Shown piece by piece: positions 48,241 through 61,041 of a DNA stretch of 64,000 nucleotides. The DNA lies in the NCBI GenBank assembly GCA_032622095.1, contig CP136069.1, positions 71,139,319-71,203,318 on the forward strand, in the 5' to 3' direction. Numbering within the stretch: the first letter of the stretch is position 1; each line of letters starts with the position of its first letter. The DNA is from Siphonodentalium dalli (taxonomy: Eukaryota; Mollusca; Scaphopoda; Gadilida; Siphonodentaliidae). The notes below the pieces were generated by a model. That model ran no database searches. It worked only from the letters and a program-made list of their open reading frames with translations, and was not told the DNA's origin. Position numbers and translations under genes: made by a program.

Positions 48241-48765
48241 GCTACAACAATTCTATGGTAGATAGTTCACGGCCGACCTGATGCATGCATCTTAGTTTTC
48301 TTGTATCAAACATGTCGCTCTATATGTGGCAAACAATGATCATGTTAATGGTGTTAAACTGAACTTCATTAACATATATCCCATATATTTAATGATTGCA
48401 AACATGTGTTTTCAGGGTCCTAATGGGGAATTAAAAGTGCTGCATAATCAAATAATTAAAAACATTAATCCAATATGAAAAAGCCATGAACACACTAATG
48501 TCATGAAACAGATTCTCCTAATAAGACTTTAATGCAATGTGGTTTTTTTTAAACCATTATCTTTTAACCAAGGTATTAATTATCAAACTATTATGTCAAA
48601 TTATTGTAAATGATAGTTTAAGACCGTTAATAGTGTACCATATTAAAGACATTTTGCGGAGTTTTTCATTATTTTTAAGACACTTTTAACAATGATTTAA
48701 TTTGTGCATTAACAGTTTAATGCTTGTTTGATGACACTGCAGTAGTGAAAATCCATATGGAATTC
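48241..48765. other. Intergenic, no gene seen
   Basis: AT-rich sequence just upstream of the receptor pseudogene fragment. Nothing recognisable. Confidence 0.45.
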
Positions 48766-49020
48766 GGACTTGACGAAAGTGAATTTTAGCTCGGAGCAGA
48801 AATCCCTTGGCGGTTATTTTGTGAAGGTGGAGCTCTATCATGACGGATTCGTAAGATGGTTACCAGGGCGATCACATATGTATTGCGTCATCGACTACAT
48901 GTAGATGTGCAAACGTGCGTACTTCGTGTTTGTACTCACACGCTGATACTGAGGGAGACCGGAGCTGGAATATATTTAGTATCACAGCTAAAGGCACCGA
49001 AAAGACATCGGATGGGAGGA
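48766..49020 (+). pseudogene. Cys-loop receptor pseudogene fragment
   Basis: This stretch aligns with about 24958-25272 of the receptor gene, that is residues about 111-213. Near-identical blocks are 'aatcccttgg', 'catgacggattcgtaagatggt', 'ccagggcg' and 'agctaaaggca' against 'agctgaaagca'. It carries deletions, including most of the Cys-loop region (part of 'tgcttgctttgtgtt' survives as 'tgcgtacttcgtgttt'), and stop codons such as TAG in 'catgtagatg'. The N-terminal third and all membrane segments are absent. It is a decayed partial copy of the same or a sister gene. Confidence 0.85.
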
Positions 49021-49328
49021 ATGACCAACAATGGCACCAACTTTACGTCTTTGAACCACACGACTAGATTCCGCGTATCGTGGAGAAGAATATGTATCAA
49101 TTTGGTGGAAATTAGTGCCAAAATATTTTTTATCAATTTTGGAGCACCAATTTTTCCATCTGTAAACCACACATATAGACTCCTCATATTATAGAACTGA
49201 CAATGTATAAGTTTTGTAGAAATCGGCGACCAAAATGTCATCGATTTCTGTCCCCCCCCCCCCCCCCACCCTCGTCTTTTCTGTCCCCGACACCGACTCA
49301 ATTAAATTAAATTTGTTAGTATTCTGAT
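49021..49328. other. Flank with long C-tract
   Basis: A diverged direct repeat of about 75 bp ('gaaccacac' ... 'tttggtggaaat' and 'taaaccacac' ... 'ttttgtagaaat') lies at about 49050-49235. A run of 16 or more C follows at 49252-49268. Confidence 0.55.
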
Positions 49329-50990
49329 TAGGGCCCGACGAAGCTTCGAGATTCGATTCGATTTCGAATCTTACTTCCCGATTCGATTCGATTCGAAAGC
49401 GGTCGTGTGATTCGGGATATTTCGAATCGTCAAGTTGTGTAAAAGTCCTTTATCACCCGCATTTTCTCCAAATAGTTAACAATAATCCGCGACCGCCGTG
49501 TCCAACGTAGTAGGGTAAGTTGCCAAATAGATCGTTCTTTCTCCCCCACTAATCCAGACCACCTATATGAAGTCAAGTGAGATAGCTAAGTGGAATTTCC
49601 TTCCTCGCATGGGCACGTGGTGTCTCTCACATGAGACACGTGACTTGTCACATTTGCATACTCGGTTGACGAAAGCACACATCGAGGGTGTCATTTTTCA
49701 AATAAAATGTAATCGAACTGAAATATATGTGACGAACATTAAATGAATGTACATCTAATAAGTTTAAGCTTGTTAATTGCATGTGTAACTGGGTATTCCA
49801 CACACACAACAACTTCATCTGGAAATATATACATCTGATTTGACCCAATTCTACGCGTTATCTGTAACCAAACCACACGAATGCTGTCGATATACGCAAT
49901 ATATATAGTTCGGCGTTTCTGCAAAACGCATGTGTCCATCGTATCAATTAACATTAATTGTATTGTATTGCAAATGTATAACATAAAAGTAACTCGATAA
50001 TTGAAATCTATAGGTTGTCATAGCAACATAAATTTCTCATTAAATATTTCTTCGCTCGAATTTAACGAGCGGACTTGAATCTTTGCCCTGAATCCGAATA
50101 TCTATTAAATGTTCTGACGGAAGGACTCAATTATTTATTATCTCTATACGCTGTATCAGTTAGTTTGTTTTCAAATATATACATTTGTTACATACCGAAT
50201 TTGTACTTTTGACCAAGTTTTCGCAAGTTATTAGTTTTTGACACAACCATTTTGATAATGTTAGAATGGCGACATGGGCGATTTGGGGCAGAAACATCAT
50301 CCTGGGTGCATTAGTGCATGACTGGTGTGCATGGGATGGTAAAATCTCACCCTCGGAACAATAGTTTTGACCTCTTGTCTGGCTCAAATATCTTTCCCCT
50401 CGGGTAAAATTCCCCATCCTATAGATACACCACCACACATCCAGGATAATAATAATAATCTCATTTCAAATGAGTGGATAGGACAGTGGGAAACAGACAC
50501 TCAGTTACAGTTTAATTAATTATAAACGTTCATGTTATTATTCTGAATACAAATAATTTGTTTCATTTAATCATTGTTGTTGTTTTTATTCTTAAAATAA
50601 ATTCAGATTCAGAAAACATAGAATTCACATAATAATGATATAAGATATAGACTATAGACACAGGATTTACCGAGCTATCCAAGATGGTGGATTGCTTGCG
50701 ATATTCCTACAATTAACACTTATTTCTGCAATCTGCATGTCTACAAATGGTTTCTTTTAGGGAGTTTTTGCCGATAAACACATACTAGACATGTATTTTA
50801 TAAAATTTTAATATTGACATTTAAGTATAATATTTACTTTCCGTCAATACCGACGCTTTTGAAGCATACTTAAATATGGATATGGTATCCGGAGTCTGGG
50901 AATATATAACACAAATCTGCCGCGGGTGTTGGCAATATATTCGATTCGAGATTCGATTCGATGTTGAATTTGCCGATTCGTCGGGCCCTA
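49329..50990. mobile_element. Non-autonomous hAT-like transposon, 1,662 bp
   Basis: The terminal inverted repeats are TAGGGCCCGACGAA (left, 49329) and its complement (right, ending 50990). The flanking 8-bp sequences ATTCTGAT (49321-49328) and ATTCCGAT (50991-50998) differ at one base, giving an 8-bp target duplication, the hallmark of hAT elements. Subterminal regions on both sides repeat 'gattcgattcga'. I see no transposase frame inside. The interior is AT-rich with short meaningless frames. Confidence 0.8.
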
Positions 50991-52998
50991 ATTCCGATCA
51001 TCAAAATAGATATAACAGAAACATCATTATTGCAAATATCGATGCAAATATAAATTTTTTGCATGGATGCACATTTAGATATAATATAGTTGTGTATACA
51101 ATAGTGTCTTGATCTGTATATAATTATATTTATATTTATCTGATAGATATATAGGGATATTGTTATTGATTTCGGCGTTATTGGTTACGTGTTCGGTCAA
51201 TGGATATGGATTTTGAATGGTTTAAGTGATTAAGCCTCAAGAGGAATCAAATTGTAGTACTTGTGGCGCTTATAAAATAAGCGCATCTATAGCCTAAACT
51301 ATTATATTGGTGTTGGGGTCCTTCTGTATAACGTTTTGGTACATGTGTAAGCAACAAGTATATTATATCGGTTTAAAACCCACTTGCGCGTCTACCTATT
51401 GTTGTCGCTTGAGCATTATCCCGACGAATGTCATACCAGAGAAGACGCCGAGGTGTTAGCTCGCCGAGGTGGTAATTATTTTTGCGAGTCATTATCAGCT
51501 CAACTGTGCATTATCTAAATAATGACCAGCAAAATAATGACCACCTCGGAGAGGAATAAACACCCCTGGTTAAGTGGTCCTGCTTTTATGCTGATGGGTG
51601 CTACTATGAATTATTACGATGTTGGTAGAGCAAAGTGATGCTGAACTGAATTCCAAATTTGCGAAAAATGTCAGACAAGAACAGTGGATTGAGATGGTTT
51701 CACGCGAAACTTTTATCAAAATGTTCAATAGTGGGAAATATCAATGAGTCAATGACACATCAATTGTTTAAATAACAATAAGTTTACATTTATCTAATGT
51801 TAAAGTTAAAATCGTTCTTACATTTGCTGAAAATTTGTACTAAAAGTGTAATAATTTGGAAAAATTACCACCACAGCGGATGTTTGGCAAGATATATATA
51901 CAACAATTGGAGAGCGTGACCTTTTCCAGTTGCATACTTGCAGCACAAATAGAATTTTTCAGATTTTGTTTGGTTACAAATGCAGTTGGAAATTCTTAGT
52001 TGGACATACCAAAACAGATAGTACATTTCCACATCAATATTTAAATATAACATGTTGATTGCCAAGCAAAATAAAGTTCGTGTATGTACATAGAAACCTT
52101 AGATGAAACAGATCGTCATGTATGATAAGTTTGACCAACCAACCCCCACCCGCACAGTCATATTATAGAAATAATTTATCGGTCTATCTCTAAATGTAAT
52201 CAAGGTAAACTAAATGAAGTTCTATGAATAATAGAATGTGAAGAACGATAATTATGGGTTTCAAGATGTAATCGCGTCTACTCTAAAATAACGCACCAAC
52301 ATCAAACATAAAATGGACGGGCAAAACAGAAAACTAAGAGAAAACAAGAAATCCAGTAGAAGAATGCTAAGTTGATAACCCGAAAAGGGTTGCAGGACAG
52401 TTTGCAAAATGGAGGGGGTGCAATTAAACTTTCGAAGCTTAAAGCTTCGAAACCCATGTAACCACGTCCCTTCTTTGACCAAATGGGGGTTATTGAAATT
52501 CAAGCTAGTAATCGCTCAACAAATAACGATTGAATATGATATCATATAAGAAAAAAGGCTGAAATAGATAAAAATGAAAAAGTTATCTCACATGCATACT
52601 GTGACACGATATCATGACTCTATTAACTTGCGGGTCTGGATTCTGAATGGGGAAGCCAGTCCATAAGTATGAGGTGGCGAACAATACAGTACTTTTTCGT
52701 GATTAATGATAACTCGCATTCAGCCGAAATGTGACGACTACAGCTTGTGTTAAGATATCACACGCAGTTGCCAACCGCTCGCTGTCAGGTCAGCGATGTA
52801 TATGCCAAACCAATAACATTATTGGATTGTAGGTTGAAAGTTCTAATGGCCGTTCAGCAAAGCGGCGCATTGGCCAACATGAGCATTCAGCTTATACATT
52901 AATACACATTCGAAAGACCACTGTGTTCACAACACTGTGTCCGAATACCAATATGCCATTCGAATATGGTGTGCACATGGGTGTGTGGGTTTTAAGTC
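50991..52998. other. Intergenic with one hairpin
   Basis: A hairpin at about 51442-51540 has arms 'ccgaggtggtaattatttt' and the near-complement with 'aataatgaccacctcgg'. No gene is supported elsewhere. Confidence 0.5.
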
Positions 52999-53100
52999 AG
53001 ATAATGACCTCGTGAAGTGTCTGCGACCAAATAATCACCCGCGGCCGCTTCGCGGCCTTGGGTGATTATTTGGCCTCAAACACTCCACTCAGTCATTATC
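52999..53100. repeat. Hairpin with NotI-type GC core
   Basis: The arms of about 42 bp ('gataatgacctcgtgaagtg' ... 'ccaaataatcaccc' and complement) close on 'gcggccgcttcgcggcc', which is itself palindromic. Same architecture as 22905 and 57392, but with different sequence. Confidence 0.7.
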
Positions 53101-53102
53101 CT

Positions 53103-53500
53103 TTACATTTTTTGAAGGGGGTTTATTTGTTTGGCCGAAAATGTAGCCTCAAGAGTTCCGAAATATATCAATGACCTTTTTTTATAAAAAACTGAGAGAT
53201 TCTTGGTAATTGTTCTGTTGCGATTATTGAATAGTGCTTCTAGCTTGTTATCGTTTGGTCTCCGGTAATAGTATGGTCTCAGGTATTGTACGCGAATGTC
53301 TTGGAGTTCAATAAATTTAAGGATGACATGATACTCGTCCCCTATTTCTGAGTTGCAGAGGGTACACAATCTATCCGAATATGCGTCATTGGTCCACGTG
53401 CCATATTCTATTGGGAGTTTATGGTTCCTGGTACGGAAGAGAGTGCTGCTTTGCACGACTCGGTGGTTTGTTATTGATAGGTAACTTTCTCGTTAAAATG
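53103..53500 (-). pseudogene. LINE ORF2 C-terminal fragment
   Basis: The minus-strand frame reads a typical post-RT segment: SYLSITNHR, then LFRTRNHKLPIEYGTW, then CTLCNSEIGDEYHVI, a CxxC-plus-H knuckle, and YLRPYYYRRPN. This matches the C-terminal part of common invertebrate LINEs of a clade different from the fragment at 26390. Upstream of about 53510 the frame is closed by stops, so it is a dead 3' piece. Confidence 0.7.
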
Positions 53501-53510
53501 TAGTCTTGAT

Positions 53511-55090
53511 AATGCGATAAAAGGCGAATTTACTGGATGTTACAGCGTTACTTATCGCTTGCACCATTATCTTCCTCGTAAAAGTTACCCCTAGGCCTGT
53601 TTGGAGCCATCGATATGGTTCTCCGTTAATTTCTATAAAACACAGAGACAATCGGAAATGCAGATATACATGGCCAGAGACACTGCAGTCTATTTACAAT
53701 TGACACCTTTCGCACAATGAACTACTACTGATAAGAATTACCAATACGGTACTACGTCACCAGAACGTGTGTTCTTTTTATCGGTTGTCGTTTACCATAT
53801 CAGTACGATTACGGTTTCCAAGAGCCTAAATCGGATACGCGAGCTGTGTATGCAATCATCGAGCCTACCAGTGACTATGAGATGATAACATCATAACTAA
53901 GTAACAATAATCACGGTAAACAGAACCATATCAACTTACTGCATGTCGCAAGAATTTTAACGCCACCGTATTTTCTCACAAACGGACTCGCAGTCGTCAA
54001 TTCTGCGAAAACGTTTTTGGACTGTCCGAAATATTTACAATAAGTTATTCGTAATTCTTACCAGTAGTATTTCAAAGTTCGAAAGGTGTCCTTTGTTCGC
54101 CCGGCATTGTGAGCTGCACAGTATAATTGTAGTCGCATACTCGCCCACATACAACCCGTACTCTATTCATTAAACAAATCGCCACGAGATAAAGTCATCA
54201 ACATAATGTCATCTTATTTCCTAGACTGAGACCATGCGGCACCCATGCAATGTATATACTTACTAATTTCGCATAAATACAATTGCATGGAATTCTTCGC
54301 TTGTTTTGTTATTTTGAACTAAAGACCTCGCACATCTAGGAGAGTGTAGATCGATGGACTAAATATGTTGGGTGTTTCAACATATAACTCGCACCACGGC
54401 TGTTCATTAAAAATCGATATTCTAGCAGATTCTAGATTTTAAAAACAACATTGCGACATTATGCCCGAAACCTCGTCCACAAACCGATCAAATGGCCCTC
54501 ATCCTGAAACCACTGAATAGCAAGCCCATGCTTGGGCATGCTATATCGTTTCATGTAACATTGAGCGACAATCGTGGATACAATAACAGCCCCATTTGTA
54601 GATGAACTAACGTGACCAGATAATTCCATATATAGGAATGTGTCCCTTTAATATGATGTGCACATATTTTATATGCATGCTATTTGCTTTTTACACTTTA
54701 ATTAGTGTCTTGAACAATATATACAGTTTTCCATTACATCTGAGCGTTTCTTCACTGTAGAATATTCGTATATCACCGCTCTTTGGCGTGGAATTAAGTC
54801 TTGATGCTGCCTTGAAATTTGAAATTGATTTGCCATAATATAGCTTGTGAGTCTAAGCTTTGCATCGAATGTCAGAATTTTCGTGACATGATATTTCACT
54901 CGTGGGCTCCATTTTGGCTTTAAATTTATATAAGTAGCTACATGTATCTTGTTCCCATCCTAGTTAATCGCCATACCATTTAAATGACGTGGGGTTCTGT
55001 TAACCAGCGGATAAGTTATAACGAGAAATATTCGCATGGATGGAGGGAGTGAGTTTTCTATATTACAACCTTTCATGACGGGTGCGCCGG
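53511..55090. other. Intergenic, no gene seen
   Basis: No supported gene, RNA gene or element boundary. Confidence 0.5.
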
Positions 55091-55290
55091 TGCAGCATTA
55101 AAGATCATGTGCAAGTGTATTATCTTATATATGCGAGTCTCCCATAGGGAGCCATGCATATCTTACAGATAATACACTGGCTTACAAGTAATACAAGGTC
55201 AAGGTAAATATTGTTAGGCCAATGTATTATCTTATATATAGGAGGTTCCCTATGGGAGAATCGCATATATAATATAATGCATTGGCACAG
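55091..55290. repeat. Two hairpins of the 'CCCATNGGGA' family
   Basis: Hairpin 1 (55113-55176) has arms 'gtgtattatct' and 'agataatacac' around 'tcccatagggagcc'. Hairpin 2 (55222-55286) has arms 'caatgtattatcttatat' and its diverged complement around 'ttccctatgggag'. They share the plan of the hairpin at 13590. Confidence 0.6.
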
Positions 55291-57391
55291 GGTTTTCTCA
55301 AAATTTCAGGAAGCTCCAGTCATTGAAGGGTTAAAGCCAAACAATGAATGATTGTAACTCTCTATGTGAGTGGTATTAACCCTCAATAATTATATTCCCA
55401 TGTCGCCATATACAAATTTCCCAGGTTATGAACAGGTGTAATTGTTATCTCTATAAACAGTAGCCACCTAGATTATATGTTGAAAACATGATCTATACAT
55501 TATGTGAGAAACTGACAATTTCCCTGGATTGTTTTGATTGGGATTGTTAACCGTGCAGACAGCGAAATGTGCTAACTACATGTATGGTGAGCCAGGTACT
55601 ATCAGTGAAAATCAATTTGACGAAACTCAGTAAGATCATTTATAGAAACCACTCTTAATTGTTGAAGTTTCCCAAAAATCATAATGTATAGTAGCATGTG
55701 TGACAACAATTAAATAATGTTATAATATTTCAACCCAATGGAACCAATCACGGGCAACACAAACCAAGATGGATGGCAGCCATGGCGATCACAATGAAGA
55801 AATGTGTAATCTAATTGACATACCCATGGCATGCATCAGATTGCCCCATTTCCTTATAATGCACACCATTTTGTCTGATGTGATCAAGCAAATTAAATTT
55901 ATAGACAACTGAAGTTTATAAACTTCATTTCGTCGTTTGTCAATATATTCAATGAATACGCCAAGATTTTTATTGCTGGAAAAATCACACATCCCTCACT
56001 AATTTAAAGTATAAGTTATACACCGAAGAAAATCTTATTTGAGGAAATAACACAAACTCGAAATACAAATTTATTGAAAAAGTAACAGGAAAATGAATCT
56101 ACTCAGTTCATACATAGAACTAAACTTTTGAGAAGTGACACAAAAAGTGTAATTGTGGTAAATATATCAAATGAAATAATTATATAATTATATATATACA
56201 AATAATTGAATCAAAAACTGTCAGTTCGGGAATAATGTAAGCTAATCGGTGTCGGTGACTCATCCAGAAAGAACAGGGGCGAGCATATTTTTTCCGGACA
56301 GCATTCCTCCCACGTGTTTGGAATGATGCCAGCTTCGTTGATTGCAATTGACAGACCAATGACAAAATTCTTTCAATGCGTTATTGACAGGACTGATGTT
56401 TGTTCCCAATATATATTATTGCTGCTCGAAAATAAGTCTTGCTTTTAAAGATTAAGTTTATGAGTTAAAATCGAAAAGCTCTAAGACAATTTTACCATAG
56501 TTCGTTCTAAAATTTGGCTTCATACTTTTTCGGTTATACCAACAACATCCTCGGGTGAATAGGTTCATAATCGACCTATAATATTCATATTGGATTATTG
56601 GATTATCACATAAGTCGATAGTGGACTTATATCGGTTATTCAATTGTATGACGCGGGTCACAATGAAAACAAAGAGCGTAGTGATGTGATGTATTTGTGT
56701 TATTTTTATATGATACTATTAAATGTATAATTTATAATTATAATGTATTAATTAATTAAGATTATAGATTATTTAAGATTATATATTATTATAGATTTAT
56801 AAATAATTATAGATTATTAATCTATAATTAAATTATACCTTTTATAATATAATTATTTAATCTATAATTATATTTAATGACCTATTAATCGACCTATTAA
56901 TATATATTGTTTTATATCATAATCATGTACTCTACTATAGTTTTGGCGGTCATTGTGAAAAAAGTTTTTAATCGCGCTTTATGTATAAAGCACGTTGTAG
57001 GTATAAACGTTTCCCATATGTTTTGACTACAATGATCGTGACATCGTATGACCTCCACACAGTGAGGTTGCTCTGTCTATTTATAGCGATTACAAGGAAA
57101 TGACAGTAACAACGGGGATATAGTTCCAAGTTGACACGTTAATAAACAAAGGTTAGTCATACTTTCATCAATGTGTCATATTATATGACACATGTGGTAT
57201 TATGTGACCAAAACAATGTTTAAATAAATTCCAACTTTCACAATTCACTCAGGTTTCATATATCCTTCGCCAGGTAACAATACTAATTTATTGAGTTGCC
57301 TCGGTGTCCACGGGGGGGGGGGTGAAGTATTTATTCGATGTTATAAGTTCTAGCTTTCTAATATTATTCTTATCGGTAGGATCATGGTATA
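55291..57391. other. Intergenic, AT-palindrome patch at 56715-56885
   Basis: No gene is supported. 56564-56670 is the second copy of the repeat at 40887. 56715-56885 is almost pure A/T with nested palindromes such as 'attatagattattaatc'. A run of 10 G lies at about 57311-57320. Confidence 0.55.
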
Positions 57392-57540
57392 AAAAATACA
57401 TAAGTAGTGTTTCTGAATACTAAACTTACACAACTCATCGAATTGATGATTTACGGCACTCGCTAGAGCTCGCGTGGTAAATCATCAACCCCAGTCGTGG
57501 TGTAAATTTGGTATTTAGAAACATTACGTGTGTATTCTAC
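57392..57540. repeat. Long hairpin with GC-rich core
   Basis: The arms of about 70 bp match with scattered differences: 'aatacataagtagtgtttct' against the complement of 'gaaacattacgtgtgtatt', and 'ttgatgatttac' against 'gtaaatcatcaa'. The core is 'ggcactcgctagagctcgcg'. Confidence 0.7.
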
Positions 57541-58702
57541 ATGTACATGTATATATATTACAAGATGGTAAATATATTTTTTTGAAACATTAATGGTAAT
57601 ATACAAATAACAATACATATAATGCAATTTAATAATATAACTTTAAAATGATTATTTTAATCATATAGTTAAAGTACAGTATGAAACTCTACTTCAAATA
57701 TATGCTGAGTCATTAACTTTAGTATAAGTCCCATTAAGCATTTTATTTTTATTTTCGACAGAAATTGTAGGTTTAAATACATGTCTGTATTTAGCTTGTT
57801 CGTACAATTTGTCACAAAGTTATCACCCTTCGTTTGTATATACAAACGCTTACTTTTACCAATCTTTTGAATAAAATTGACCATTGTCAACCCAAAAGCA
57901 GATCACGACAGAGCGAATGTCAGTAAATAAGCTTCCTCTACCAGATATGTTAGAGCTGATGCAAATTGTCGATGAATAGTTAAAGAGAAACATAATTGTC
58001 GCAAAAAATGTTGTGATCTCTAGTTCAAATTAACGAATTTCGTAGTATTCATGTTTTATTTATACGAAAATATGATACTGACCAGCAAGGAGAATTCAAA
58101 TGAATGCTGCCTCTTCGCACGTCGACATCGTTGCTGTTTTAAATCGTATTCATATTGGCGTTTAGATTTCACTTGGACACACTTTATTGTAAATTGTTGA
58201 ATACATTTTCGTATATATTCTCTCGAGATGGGGGTTTCTGTTTCTTGCTTTTCGCGTGCGAGTTTGGTATATTATTGTGCTAAATCTAGCACGATAATAC
58301 TATATGCAAGTAGAATAGTGTGCTAAATATTGCACAACAATCTTTGCAGCATGTGGCACAGCTCTCGACCAAACAGAAGGCGCCATTTCTGGGTGAGGTG
58401 AAATAATTCACTATTAGTGTCATATCATACTTGGAAATTGTGTAACGGGTAAGCACACTATACTCAACTAAGTTAAACAATTGAAATATCTTAATTTTTC
58501 CTAATAAATCTTTGATAAATATGTTTACTGGAAAATAATTGCATCACGCAATTTTTCTGACGTCCGACCCCCTCCCTGAACTTTTCTGTAGACCCCCTGT
58601 ACAAGTACCTTTCGGAAAACTCCAACCCATAAGGAGTGCAAATGTACACCACCCCCACCCCATGGGGATCCATGCTAGCCACTTCCCTGTTCACCCGGAC
58701 AT
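57541..58702. other. 3' flank of the FReD gene
   Basis: This probably includes the 3' untranslated region of the fibrinogen-related gene, which is on the minus strand. A minus-strand AATAAA (plus TTTATT) occurs near 58056. No other gene is recognised. Confidence 0.45.
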
Positions 58703-59310
58703 CTAATCCAGCCTCCGGAACATAATTTTTGTTCGCTTCAAACCTATCTCGCCCGCCCATTTCGTAGCCCCGTTCCAGTATATTCCATTCAAGTTGCTTC
58801 CTGTGCAACCGGCACAGTCATGCCACCACGAACCTGTTGTTTCCTTCACACAAGAACATTCGGCGTGTTCAAACGAGCTAAATTGCCTCCCATTGTGACG
58901 AACCATGCCATCTGCAGGGTTACCACTGTGACCACTGACAGAGATGGTGTAGTTTGTCTCCGATGATCCCAAGTTAAAACTTGAGTACTTCGCATAAAGC
59001 TCTTGTGTGCCATCCCATGTTGTCATCTCAATATAAAGCTCGTTAGTGTGGTTTGACGTCATTTTCCAAATATGCTCAAGACCTAGCCAGTAGCTCCCGA
59101 GTGGCAACAATGTGCCAAACCCTTCCACGTAGCTGATCCACCCGCGCCAAAAATTAACCGCCCCACCCATGCATCTCTGCTGAAACACTGTCCACCCGCC
59201 GCCATCAGTCGTCATGTCACACACAACCTTGATTTCCGTCATCCCATCTGGTTTAATGCAATAGAGGCCGGTTGTTGCGAAGCTCCCTTCATCTTTCAAC
59301 TGTTTGCAAT
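58703..59310 (-). CDS. Fibrinogen-related protein, terminal FReD exon
   Basis: The splice acceptor CTTGCAG ends at 59311 and the exon begins AT TGC AAA, phase 1, giving Cys-Lys-Gln as in the upstream FReD exon. It encodes 202 codons to a stop at 58703. FReD hallmarks are VVCDMTTDGGGWTVFQQR, SYWLGLEHIWKMT, and GSWWHDCAGCTGSNLNGIY near the end. The region that binds calcium in active FReDs (an FSTxDxDND motif) reads FSSFEHAEC here, so the acidic ligands are lost. It is a tandem duplicate of 60358-61041, including about 250 bp of the upstream intron. FReD proteins are usually secreted lectin-like recognition proteins. Confidence 0.88.
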
Positions 59311-60357
59311 CTGCAAGAGGTACATGTATGCACGTGTCAGGTGATATTACTGTATGACGTATAGTTAGTTATACAGGCAGTGCTATTTTAAAACGCTGTG
59401 TGTTGCCAATTTTGATACAACACTAACGTAATCTGCTTAGTGTAATATAGCCCTATATATTTCAAAGAAAACTATCTGGAGGGAGATACTGGATTGACTT
59501 TGTCAGTCTAGCGATTTGTATATTCGCCCGTTCTTCCGGTCCTATATCTGTTAACGTAGTTCCGCAGCGACGTGATGTCTTTACTCAAGTCCAATGATTA
59601 AACAAAAATCGGGTCCAGATGTTTTTTTTAGCATTTAAAGTAATAAAGAGCGTTTATTGTTAGTGTGTATTCCTGATATGCTGAGTAAAAAAAAAGTTTG
59701 TTTCTCTTCTGTATTAAAAATACAAAAAGCGTTTGTTTCTCTTCTGTATACAAAAATCAACTGGAAAATTGTCGTGCATGCCTGTCATAAGTGTTTAGTT
59801 GAATATAATGTCTGTAAATCTATAGTTCGTATATACATATTTTATCCGTAAGATACGTGGGACTAGATACAATTTGGAGGTTCAAATTAGATAATGCGAC
59901 GAATATGTACTCTAGATCTGGTTACGTCCGTATAGAGATAATATTCCACCAGTCAAAACCTGAGATCGTTATAAACTGACCGGAACCGTTTCACATCTCG
60001 AAAATATGTCTTAGTCATATGTTCGGAAAATGTTCCTTGGTACAGTACAGTACTTCACAAATTAGGTTGTTCGCGTTTTCAATTCTATAGTTATCATTTC
60101 TGTTTTTAACTGGAAATATTGGGGGTGTACAACCACGCAAATATGTCAGCCATTCGTGGATTATCGGATCTGAATGAAAACGCAGTGGGTCTGGCAAATA
60201 TTTCAGAGAATAATCTAGAATGTAAATCGGTATGTCTTGAATCCATCGACCTATCTTTCCTTCATTTTCCTTCACGGTCTACGCAGATGAAGATTGGAGG
60301 TTCAAGTGAGGTATGTCCTTTTATATATATGTCTGTCACGTTTTTGGATAAACTTAC

Positions 60358-61041
60358 CACTGTATGCTGGTGAGGTATTTATACAAGCAGATTCTGCCGC
60401 ATCCGAGGACCGGCGGAACATCATTTTCGTATATTTCATGCTTTTAGAACTGTAGGCACCATCATCCCACCTTAATCTTTTACCGCCATCCGGGTCACTG
60501 TACTTCCCGTTCAGGTTACTTCTGCCGCAACAGTCGTACCACCACGACCCTCCCCATGTGGTAGGACAGGGCTTGGAACATCCCTGGCCTACGGCGTTGT
60601 CTTTATCATATGTGCTGAATTTATTCCCACTGTGAGTAGTCATTGAATCACCAGCACTTCCGCTGTAGTTAAAGACTGAAATAACGTAATCGGTTTTCTC
60701 GTCTTTCAAGCTGAAGAACGAATACCTCGCAAACCAAAGTGTGTCGTCTGGTGGTCTCATCTCTATATATAACTCAGTCGGGTGGATTGACGTCATTTGG
60801 TGTATCAGTTCCAGTCCTAACCAGAAGCTCCCGGTTACATTGACGTCGCCGAACCCGTTGACGTAGGTAGTCCAGTTCCTGTAGAAATCAACCACGCCGT
60901 CAAATCTCTGCTGAAACACTGTCCACCCGCCGCCATCAGTCGTCATGTCACAGACAACGCTGACTTCCGTCGTCCCATCTGGGTTAATACAATAGAGGCC
61001 GGTTGTTGTGAAGTTCCCTTTATCTTTCAATTGTTTGCAAT
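60358..61041 (-). CDS. Fibrinogen-related protein, first FReD exon
   Basis: The acceptor CTTGCAG precedes 61041 and the donor G|GTAAGT follows 60358. The exon is 684 bp with phase 1 at both ends, a symmetric, shuffle-ready module of 227 codons. It encodes a complete FReD: CKQLKDKGNFTTTGLYC, VVCDMTTDGGGWTVFQQRFDG, a GSFWLGLE block, the calcium-site motif FSTYDKDN, and SWWYDCCGRSNLNGKY. About 18 residues follow the domain before the donor. Either both FReDs are in one protein, or the two exons are used alternatively with the stalk exon at 62224-62662. Intervening frames at 60015-60275 are not coding. Confidence 0.88.

Noticed and set aside
60015-60275. 86-codon frame between the FReD exons as an extra exon
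   Set aside because: No FReD or other motif, and no acceptor/donor pair of the needed phase was found around it.
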